DNA from: an uncultured Eubacteriales bacterium
GTDB taxonomy: Bacteria; Bacillota; Clostridia; Oscillospirales; Butyricicoccaceae
Direction: 5' to 3'
DNA length: 24,528 bases
Assembly: GCA_905199135.1 (NCBI GenBank)
Contig: CAJKFC010000019.1
Coordinates: 1 to 24,528 of the forward strand
Numbering within the stretch: the stretch's first letter is position 1; every line of letters starts with the position of its first letter. The position numbers and the translations under genes are program-made. Positions 13,123 through 19,338 of this stretch are shown here, in pieces. The notes below the pieces were generated by a model that was given only the letters and a program-made list of their open reading frames with translations, was not told where the DNA came from and ran no database searches.

Positions 13123-15639
13123 ATGGCAAATACATATCCTCTATGCCCCTTTTGCATGAAAAGTCTCGATTCGGGTTTTCCGTGCCACAGATGCGGCTAT
13201 GCTCCGAGGGTTGTAAAATCGTGCTTTCGCACCCTTCCTCCCTTTACAGAAATCGGCGGTAACTACCTTTTGGGAACGGCTGTAAGACAGACTTCCGAAT
13301 ATACAGTATACACAGCCCTCGGTTCCGATAAAGAGAAAGTTCTCCGAGTCTCCGAGCTATTTCCCGCAGACATTGTCCAAAGAGACGGAAGCTCCGTCAT
13401 TCCCATCGATAAATCGGACAAAGCTGCCTTTGCTGCCTCTCTTAAGGAATTCAGATGCAGATATGACCTGCTTTGCCGCCTTAAAGGGCTTGAAAATATC
13501 ACTCATGCCGTGGATTTTATCGAGGAAAACGGCACCGAATACATAGTCACGGAGTTTTCTGAAGGAATTGATTTAAAGCAGTATGCAGACATTTCGGGCA
13601 GGCTTTTTTCTCAAAAACAGGCTCTTGCGCTTATGAAACCCATACTTTCCGCCGTCGGCAAAATGCACGGCAAGGGAGTGTGCCACACAGGTATCGACGC
13701 TGAAAGCATCATATTGCGCAAAGACGGCTCTCTTGAGCTGACTGATTTTTACGGCGTGCGCAAATCGACAGCTACTCTTGAAAAAAAGGACATACGGGAC
13801 CTGTGCGCCGTTTTCTATCAGATGGTCAGCGGTGTAAACCCCTGCGGCTCTGCGGAATTATCCAATAAAATACAGCCGCTACCTCTTTCCGATACAGCCG
13901 GAATAGATGTCACGCAGAGTTTTTCCGAAGCCCTTCAAAAGGGTCTCAATTCAGAATACTCCTCGGTTTCGCAGCTGACAGAAGCGCTTTATCGTGACAA
14001 AAAGCCAACTGTCTCCCTTTCATCTCCTGCAAAAGCCGCCGAGGTTAAAGTCCATGAGCCCGCCGTCAAACTACACGAAAAGGCGGAAGAAACCTGCTGT
14101 TATGACGACACCGATAACGGCGGCGCCACGCCCAAAAGCAAAGGCTTCCCCAAATGGCTCTTAGCTGTCTCAATGGTTTTTATTGTAATTTTGGCGGCAT
14201 TTTTTCTGCTGCCGAGAGGCGCCACCTCGGAATATCCCCCTGATCTGCCCGAGATTTACGGCAATGTTCAGCCCGACGGCACAATATGGATAAAAAATCA
14301 TGAATGTCGCTATTCGTGGGACAGCCCTGAAAATATCAACCTTTCCGATGCCGAAAGTCACTACTATACCGCCTCTTACACTTTTTTGGACGACGGCAGA
14401 GTATCGATCGGCAGACTCTACGATAACGGCTTCCGCTATTCTGAATATTATACCTCCGACGGAAAAATACTGGAATATTCAGATTCTGACGGCGCACAAG
14501 GTATATCAGATTTTGGAAATGACGGTCTGACTCTCTCCGTACATAACGCCGACGGCACCCCATATTTTCTGCGTGTCATCGAATACGATGAGTACGGCAA
14601 AGTCTCTTCGGAAAACTATGAAATGTATGACGAAAAAGGCGATGTTGTTCAGAGCATAACTACCGAATACCATGATGACGAGACATACTCGACTACATCT
14701 GAGACAGACAATGTCACTATTGTCAATCGCTATGACCGTGAGGGCGTTCTTGTAAAGACCGAATTGACTGCTGCCGATGCCGACGGAAACACGCAAACAT
14801 ATTATACCGACCATGTCTACGAACATGACGAAAACGGGGAAATCGTGTCTTCCGTATCCGAAACGGTCGACCAAAACGGAAATACCTCAAAAAGTTATAC
14901 CGATTACGATTACACCACCGATGAATACGGAAATATTCTTACCGGGCTGTCCTACGGCGATGACGGAAAAGTCAGCTTTATAAACAGTGTTTACACCCAG
15001 TACCGCCGCAACAAACACGGCATTTTTGAGTCCACAGGTCTTACATCGGGTACATATTCCCCGGTTCTGCCCTCGGTGCCCAATCTCACTTCCGAAGATA
15101 CAGAAAGTTCTTCTCAGCCTTCCGAAAGTGTCTCCCAGTCTTCTGAAAACACTTTCACTCCCGATGAAGCAGGCGAAGCTATTATCTCGGCTTTGAATTC
15201 CCAGGGTGTTTCGTACATTCTTCTTACAAATCACGCCACTATTTCCCTCTTTGAATCGGGAGAGTATGACTGCGCCGTCGGTATTTTCACCCTTGACGAC
15301 ATACCGCAGTCTTACTGCGCCGTGCTTCCCGACGACAACTGGTATTTAGACGACGGCAGTTTTTATACCGTACTTACCAAAAACACAGACGCGATGATTT
15401 ATGTCACCAATATTCTTCTCAACGATGGGGTTTATTCATCGGGTTCCAATCCGTGGAATATACTCATGACCATTTCTGCTCCTTCCGCCTTTTTAGAGCC
15501 CGAAGTGCATTTTACCGTAAACAGCGATATCGAAGAAGAGCTGTTTATTCCCTACCTCAAATGGGCGGAGGTCAACAGAGGTCTCATATGGAAGATATAC
15601 GACTCTTCGGGAAACCTCATAAAATCATCGAAAGGATAG
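13123..15639 (+). CDS. Membrane-spanning zinc-ribbon pseudokinase with extracytoplasmic sensor domain
   Basis: An 838-residue protein. The order is: zinc ribbon with Cys8, Cys11, Cys21 and Cys24; a protein-kinase fold (about 45-290); a linker; one TM helix (about 345-363); and about 470 outside residues with Tyr/Asp/Gly-rich strand repeats (YDEYGKV, YDREGVL, HDENGEI, DEYGNIL), a Ser-rich spacer near 655-680 and a C-terminal domain. The kinase part resembles clostridial Hanks-type kinases (FIEENGTEYIVTEFSEG hinge), but the catalytic HRD is His188-Thr189-Gly190, the Asn of that loop is Ser195, and the VAIK-EYFP motif reads LRVSELFP with no Lys. DFG is altered to DFYG (208-211). Phosphotransfer is therefore unlikely. 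It probably senses outside the cell and signals by binding. The spacing between AGGAGG and the ATG is long, about 13 bases. Confidence 0.88.
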   Translation: MANTYPLCPFCMKSLDSGFPCHRCGYAPRVVKSCFRTLPPFTEIGGNYLLGTAVRQTSEYTVYTALGSDKEKVLRVSELFPADIVQRDGSSVIPIDKSDKAAFAASLKEFRCRYDLLCRLKGLENITHAVDFIEENGTEYIVTEFSEGIDLKQYADISGRLFSQKQALALMKPILSAVGKMHGKGVCHTGIDAESIILRKDGSLELTDFYGVRKSTATLEKKDIRDLCAVFYQMVSGVNPCGSAELSNKIQPLPLSDTAGIDVTQSFSEALQKGLNSEYSSVSQLTEALYRDKKPTVSLSSPAKAAEVKVHEPAVKLHEKAEETCCYDDTDNGGATPKSKGFPKWLLAVSMVFIVILAAFFLLPRGATSEYPPDLPEIYGNVQPDGTIWIKNHECRYSWDSPENINLSDAESHYYTASYTFLDDGRVSIGRLYDNGFRYSEYYTSDGKILEYSDSDGAQGISDFGNDGLTLSVHNADGTPYFLRVIEYDEYGKVSSENYEMYDEKGDVVQSITTEYHDDETYSTTSETDNVTIVNRYDREGVLVKTELTAADADGNTQTYYTDHVYEHDENGEIVSSVSETVDQNGNTSKSYTDYDYTTDEYGNILTGLSYGDDGKVSFINSVYTQYRRNKHGIFESTGLTSGTYSPVLPSVPNLTSEDTESSSQPSESVSQSSENTFTPDEAGEAIISALNSQGVSYILLTNHATISLFESGEYDCAVGIFTLDDIPQSYCAVLPDDNWYLDDGSFYTVLTKNTDAMIYVTNILLNDGVYSSGSNPWNILMTISAPSAFLEPEVHFTVNSDIEEELFIPYLKWAEVNRGLIWKIYDSSGNLIKSSKG

Positions 15640-15647
15640 GTAATTAT

Positions 15648-16460
15648 ATGTACGGACCTGTCATCTACTTATTGTTTGCGCTGGCGCCTTTGGCTGCCGT
15701 CTTCTTTGGTAAAGTCCTCGGCAAATCAAAAATCTCTGTCAAGCGGGCGGCATACGGCTCTTCGCTGTCTCTTTTGATCTATCTCGGCGCCGTTATCTTT
15801 CTTTTTTACGATTCTGTTTTCTATCGAATATACAGTCTGCCGTATATTCCTTTGAAAATGAAGTATATTATTTTATTTGCCTCTGTCCTTGCCGCCATAT
15901 CGGCGTCGGTCACAGCCTTTAAACCGAGCAGGTCATCTTTCGGCGCAGGTATTATTTCGGTGTTAATCTATTATGGGATAATAGTTTTACAGGGCTTCGC
16001 CGTCCCCGCCAACACATTTACCGCAAGCCTGTTTTTTGTCCCTGCCCTGTTCTTCAATACAGCGGGATTTTGCCGTATGGGCAAAACTTCTCCCGCGGCA
16101 GAGAGCGTCAAACCCGTGCCTCCCGCGCCGCCTGTTAAAAACGCGGTTTTAACAGGCACTCTCACCGTTCTGACAGGCTCTTACAGCGGCAGCACTTTGG
16201 AGCTTATGCCCGAAGAAGAAATCACCATAGGCTCAGACCCGTCGCTGTGTCAGCTTATTCTGGATTCTACGGAAATTCCGCCCCGTTTTTGCTCGGTGAT
16301 ATGGAGTCAGAACAAAACATACCTGATAAATCCCCTGTGTGACGGCATACTCAATTCGAGTGACGGCACCAAACTGGTCAAAAATTTCATGGTGCGTGTC
16401 GATTCGGACACGGTGCTGTGTCTGGATAAAAACGGAGAGCCCATTATTCAGCTAAATTAG
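15648..16460 (+). CDS. Polytopic membrane protein with C-terminal degenerate FHA domain (first copy)
   Basis: A 270-residue protein, start ATG 15648, eight bases after the pseudokinase stop; a longer in-frame reading would overlap that gene and lacks a ribosome binding site. About five hydrophobic helices (near 4-22, 38-55, 72-90, 99-117, 123-142) are followed by a Pro-rich linker and a cytoplasmic FHA domain (about 168-270). The FHA motif that normally reads IGR is IGS (Ser196), and the SRxH site reads PPRFC, so both the phosphothreonine-contacting Arg and the structural His are missing. It likely binds its partner in a phosphate-independent way. The neighbouring pseudokinase is the obvious candidate. 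The FHA part resembles that of the next gene (IGSDPSxCQ in both). Confidence 0.85.
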   Translation: MYGPVIYLLFALAPLAAVFFGKVLGKSKISVKRAAYGSSLSLLIYLGAVIFLFYDSVFYRIYSLPYIPLKMKYIILFASVLAAISASVTAFKPSRSSFGAGIISVLIYYGIIVLQGFAVPANTFTASLFFVPALFFNTAGFCRMGKTSPAAESVKPVPPAPPVKNAVLTGTLTVLTGSYSGSTLELMPEEEITIGSDPSLCQLILDSTEIPPRFCSVIWSQNKTYLINPLCDGILNSSDGTKLVKNFMVRVDSDTVLCLDKNGEPIIQLN

Positions 16461-16475
16461 AAGGAGGAAATTTTT

Positions 16476-17306
16476 ATGACTTTTGAAAAAGGCACGGCCG
16501 CAAGACGCGGTCTGATAGGAGCCGCCGCAGGCTTCATCATCATGTTTATATTTATAATGTTCAGCGGAGGCTTTAAAGGCGGATACCCCTTGCTGTATCT
16601 CATTGCAGGGCCTTTTTACGGCTTTGGTTTCACCTTTGCAAACTGGAAAATAGTCATGGAAAAAACCAAGCAGGGTGCCAAACAGGGTGCCGCGGTATTC
16701 GGCATCAGCGTAATACTGTCACATCTTTTCAGAGACAACCGCTGGGGAATATGGGGCTGGGTATATTTTCTGCTCAGAGTATCGTGGCATTTGGGCATGT
16801 GCTGGATACCGGGAATATTCTACGGCATTAAGATGATCTCGGCAGAGCTCAAAGAAAAGCAGACATCTCCCGTCGCTCCCGTTTCCGACCAGACAAAGCA
16901 GAGAATAGCCGCCTTAAAGGCCAATATGAAAACATCTGCCGCACCCGTTACCCAGGCTGTAAAAACCCCGTCTACCGTCAAACCCGTTTCCAATCCCACA
17001 CTGTCCTGCGTGTCGGGAGTGTTTTCGGGTGCGTCTTTCCCTTTAACCCCCGACGAGGAAGTTTTCATCGGCAGCGACCCCTCGGTATGCCAGATAGTTC
17101 TCCCCGAGGAATACGCTTCGCCCATTCACTGTTCCTTTATTTTTGACAGAAACGGCGGCGGATGGCAGGTCCGCGATCTCTCGGGAGGTCTCACCCTTGC
17201 CAACGGCATATCCCCCGTCACAACGGGAAAATTTCAGACCGTTTCATCGGGAACAATACTGTGCGTAGGCAAGGGCTCAAACAGTCAGCGTTTCCGCCTC
17301 GGATAA
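16476..17306 (+). CDS. Membrane protein with C-terminal degenerate FHA domain (second copy)
   Basis: A 276-residue protein with AAGGAGG eight bases before the ATG. Hydrophobic segments lie near residues 13-30, 38-57, 71-83 and 93-118 (two to four true membrane helices). A Ser/Thr/Pro/Ala linker (about 128-172) leads to an FHA domain (about 175-276). Here too the IGR motif is IGS (Ser200), but SPIH and an Asn-Gly (LANG) are kept, so it is less degraded than the first copy. The membrane parts of the two proteins are not obviously alike while the FHA parts are, suggesting a duplicated FHA module on different anchors. It is the last gene of the operon, 15 bases after the first copy. No clear terminator follows. 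Confidence 0.85.
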   Translation: MTFEKGTAARRGLIGAAAGFIIMFIFIMFSGGFKGGYPLLYLIAGPFYGFGFTFANWKIVMEKTKQGAKQGAAVFGISVILSHLFRDNRWGIWGWVYFLLRVSWHLGMCWIPGIFYGIKMISAELKEKQTSPVAPVSDQTKQRIAALKANMKTSAAPVTQAVKTPSTVKPVSNPTLSCVSGVFSGASFPLTPDEEVFIGSDPSVCQIVLPEEYASPIHCSFIFDRNGGGWQVRDLSGGLTLANGISPVTTGKFQTVSSGTILCVGKGSNSQRFRLG

Positions 17307-17314
17307 TTTTTATA

Positions 17315-17342
17315 TTGACACCTTTCTTTTCAGGTATAAAAT
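17315..17342 (+). promoter_or_regulatory. Promoter of the HD-domain gene, embedded in an inverted repeat
   Basis: -35 TTGACA (17315-17320, consensus), 16-base spacer, -10 TAAAAT (17337-17342). A perfect 10-bp inverted repeat, CTTTTCAGGT (17326-17335) and ACCTGAAAAG (17352-17361), brackets the -10 and runs up to the ribosome binding site. The left arm lies upstream of the transcription start, so it would act as a DNA operator rather than an RNA hairpin. Confidence 0.6.
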
Positions 17343-17372
17343 ATATATATAACCTGAAAAGGAGGATTTCCG

Positions 17373-17810
17373 TTGATATACACAGATCTCACAAACAAGG
17401 CTTTGAAAATAGCCTATGCCGCCCATGACGGTCAGACCGACAAGGCGGGAATGCCCTACATATTCCATCCATATCATCTTGCCGAGCAAATGGACGATGA
17501 GATTTCGGTGTGTGTCGCCCTTCTTCACGATGTGGCGGAGGATACCGCTGTAACCCTTGAATCCCTTGCGGAAATATTTCCGCAGGAAGTCATGGAGCCG
17601 CTGAGACTTCTGACCCACAAAAAGGGCGATGACTATTTGGAATATGTAAAAGCTTTAAAGCAAAATCCCACTGCCAAAAAAGTAAAGCTGGCAGATTTGG
17701 CCCACAATTCCGACCAAAGCCGATTTTTGGGTATTCCCGGTATATCTGAGGAAATGCTCGTCTATTTCCGCAAAAAATATGCCGCCGCAAAGGCGATACT
17801 CGAGGAATAA
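17373..17810 (+). CDS. Small HD-domain protein, (p)ppGpp-hydrolase-like (MESH1/SpoT HD family)
   Basis: A 145-residue single-domain protein starting at TTG 17373, with GGAGG seven to eight bases upstream. It carries the RelA/SpoT-type HD metal site: His18 (AAHDGQ), His32 (FHPYH), His52-Asp53 (LLHD), the Glu56-Asp57 pair (AED) and a late LADLAHN (Asp108, Asn112). There is no synthetase, TGS or ACT domain, so it is a stand-alone hydrolase-like protein of the MESH1 size class, expected to remove pyrophosphate from (p)ppGpp or act on a related nucleotide in the cytoplasm. It has its own promoter and a strong terminator and is monocistronic. Another phosphohydrolase substrate cannot be ruled out. 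Confidence 0.85.
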   Translation: MIYTDLTNKALKIAYAAHDGQTDKAGMPYIFHPYHLAEQMDDEISVCVALLHDVAEDTAVTLESLAEIFPQEVMEPLRLLTHKKGDDYLEYVKALKQNPTAKKVKLADLAHNSDQSRFLGIPGISEEMLVYFRKKYAAAKAILEE

Positions 17811-17821
17811 CATGACAACAG

Positions 17822-17852
17822 AAAAGACTGCACTAAAAGGGCAGTCTTTTTT
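17822..17852. terminator. Bidirectional terminator between converging genes
   Basis: A perfect 10-bp stem AAAAGACTGC/GCAGTCTTTT with a nine-base loop. T runs follow on the plus strand and T-rich sequence on the minus strand. It ends both the HD-domain gene (stop 17810) and the minus-strand membrane protein gene, whose stop at 17851 abuts it. Confidence 0.85.
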
Positions 17853-18516
17853 ATTTGCACTCGGTTTTCATGGCCTTATAGCCTATTAGAACAGTCCATA
17901 CATAGGCGCAGGTTTTTGGAATCATCAGCATGCCGATAATCGGCACGGCATCTGCCCAGAGTACAACAGGAATATAAAAACCAAAGCTCAAAACTATTGT
18001 CAGCCACATATTTTTGAATGCCTTGTCCTTTTTCTCTTTTGCGCTGTTATAGAACAGAACGATTATCAAAAGTCCCAAAAGAGCAAAAGGGATATTCCTG
18101 TATATGCCCCACGAGAGAGGCGAATCGGCGCTTAGCCAGTTGTTCTGAGGCATCATACACAGAATAATGCGTACAAGTGCCAAAATATATACCGCCGCCG
18201 TCACTCCGTTTCTACCTTTTATGTCATATCTCTTTCTCCATACATGATAGAGCAGAACATAAAAAATCGTCATTGTGGCCGAGGTTATCCATTTTCCGAG
18301 TCCCAGCGGAACGGTGTAATTTTCCAGTCCCGTTGTGCATAGGGCATAGGCTCTCGGCACTAAATGAAAGGCGTCTCCCGCACCCAAAACCACCGCCATA
18401 AAGCCAAACAGCCGGAACTGGCGATTTCCCTTACTGCCGCGAATCATCAAGATTCCGATGGTAATCACAGAAATCAAATAAACCGCGTCAAACAAAGTTT
18501 CTACAAAAGCTTGCAT
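17851..18516 (-). CDS. Six-helix membrane protein of unknown function, likely TetR target
   Basis: A 221-residue integral membrane protein with about six to seven hydrophobic helices (near 10-25, 38-50, 75-95, 107-122, 140-156, 168-190, 195-212) and short basic loops. I do not recognise the family; GDAFHLVPR near residue 46 is the most distinctive short motif. The start has GAAGGAA upstream. Its promoter region carries TGAACTATGTTCA (18548-18560), matching the palindrome at the promoter of the TetR gene just upstream on the same strand. It is thus probably repressed by that TetR protein and may deal with the compound sensed. It is too short and lacks the motifs of an MFS or MATE pump. Confidence 0.8.
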   Translation of the reverse strand: MQAFVETLFDAVYLISVITIGILMIRGSKGNRQFRLFGFMAVVLGAGDAFHLVPRAYALCTTGLENYTVPLGLGKWITSATMTIFYVLLYHVWRKRYDIKGRNGVTAAVYILALVRIILCMMPQNNWLSADSPLSWGIYRNIPFALLGLLIIVLFYNSAKEKKDKAFKNMWLTIVLSFGFYIPVVLWADAVPIIGMLMIPKTCAYVWTVLIGYKAMKTECK

Positions 18517-18547
18517 TTTTTTCCTTCTTTCTGTGTTTTATTATTTC

Positions 18548-18565
18548 TGAACTATGTTCATTTTA
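18548..18565 (-). promoter_or_regulatory. TetR operator copy 2 overlapping the -10 of the membrane protein gene
   Basis: TGAAC-TAT-GTTCA at 18548-18560, with a -10 TAAAAT on the minus strand at 18560-18565 sharing its last base with the palindrome, the same geometry as at the TetR promoter. The -35 is poor (it falls in a GC hairpin), so readthrough from the TetR gene may contribute. Confidence 0.6.
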
Positions 18566-18577
18566 GGCATTTTTTAC

Positions 18578-18593
18578 CCCGCCTTGCGGCGGG
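18578..18593 (-). other. GC-rich hairpin with GCAA loop between TetR and membrane protein genes
   Basis: CCCGCC/GGCGGG with a GNRA-type GCAA loop on the minus strand, directly after the TetR stop codon. On the minus strand it is followed by GTAAAAAA, not T, so it is a poor intrinsic terminator in the direction of transcription. It may be an mRNA stability element. Confidence 0.4.
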
Positions 18594-18596
18594 ATT

Positions 18597-19154
18597 TTAA
18601 TACAGACTTCTTGTGACCATCGTAAGCAAAGGCGACGGGTCGTAATCGCGGCGCGTCATTGCCGCTATCATCAGAGAAAAAAGCATATCCGCAAATTTTT
18701 CCGATGTAAATTTTTCATCAAAAGCGTCTTTTCTTATTTTTTTATCCCTGCAAAGTACCGATTGCAGACTGTCTAAAATGTGCTGCCATGTCTTTTGCAT
18801 CAGCTTTTTTCCGCCCGCTATTTCATCCTGCAAAAAACCTACCGAATGATATGTAAAAAAGTCGGGATACAGCTTGCTTCCGTATTCCATTCTTTCATAT
18901 ATCCACGAGATGCAGGTCAAAGTGTCGCAAAACATGTCTTCTCCTTCGGGAAAATGAAAGATATCCTGCCAGACACTTTTGATAACAGCCCCCAAAAGCT
19001 CCGCTTTGGAATCGAAATAATTATATACGGAGCCTACGGATACACCGCAAAATGAGGCTACCGCCCTTATATTCATATGTCTTATTCCCTTTTCCCGTAT
19101 AAGTTCACGGCTCTTTTTGAGTATCTCTTCTTTAGAAGTGACAACGGTATTCAT
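18597..19154 (-). CDS. TetR/AcrR-family transcriptional regulator
   Basis: A 185-residue regulator starting at ATG 19154 (MNTVVTSKEEIL), with GGAGGA seven bases upstream. Earlier in-frame ATGs would lie in the promoter and operator and are rejected. The N-terminal HTH is typical of TetR (ILKKSRELIREKGI, then IRAVASFCGVSVGSVYNYFDSKAELL, about residues 10-52). The C-terminal ligand domain is not assignable. A palindrome overlapping its own -10 indicates autorepression, and the downstream six-helix membrane protein gene carries the same palindrome. The ligand is unknown. The neighbouring EAL gene is divergent and shows no copy of the operator. Confidence 0.92.
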   Translation of the reverse strand: MNTVVTSKEEILKKSRELIREKGIRHMNIRAVASFCGVSVGSVYNYFDSKAELLGAVIKSVWQDIFHFPEGEDMFCDTLTCISWIYERMEYGSKLYPDFFTYHSVGFLQDEIAGGKKLMQKTWQHILDSLQSVLCRDKKIRKDAFDEKFTSEKFADMLFSLMIAAMTRRDYDPSPLLTMVTRSLY

Positions 19155-19169
19155 AAGGTTCCTCCATTC

Positions 19170-19210
19170 TGAACAGTGTTCATTATACATAATTTTCAAT
19201 TAAATGTCAA
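19170..19210 (-). promoter_or_regulatory. TetR promoter with overlapping palindromic operator
   Basis: On the minus strand a full consensus promoter: TTGACA (19205-19210), 17 bases, TATAAT (19182-19187). The perfect palindrome TGAACAGTGTTCA (19170-19182) begins at the last base of the -10 and covers the transcription start, which is a typical autorepression site. Confidence 0.85.
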
Positions 19211-19265
19211 GGGTCTTTTTTCCTGTATAAAATGTAGAAAAATGCTGGATTATTTTGAAAAACAG

Positions 19266-19274
19266 TGATATAAT
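19266..19274 (+). promoter_or_regulatory. Extended -10 promoter of the EAL-domain gene
   Basis: TGATATAAT is a full extended -10 (TGn TATAAT), 64 bases before the ATG at 19339; no convincing -35 is present. Confidence 0.5.
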
Positions 19275-19338
19275 TTAGTTTGAGTACGGACAAGCCCGCT
19301 CAAAAATATATTTACAACTGTGTGTATAGAGGCAAAAA

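Noticed and set aside
7280..17306. Type VII (Ess/Yuk) secretion locus, because of a TM pseudokinase (EssB-like) and FHA domains (EssC-like)
   Set aside because: No FtsK/SpoIIIE ATPase, no WXG100 or LXG protein and no EsaA-type protein is present, and the FHA proteins are membrane-helix fusions unlike EssC.
18578..18593. Strong terminator after the TetR gene
   Set aside because: The stem is good, but on the coding strand it is followed by A-rich sequence rather than T, so termination in that direction is doubtful.
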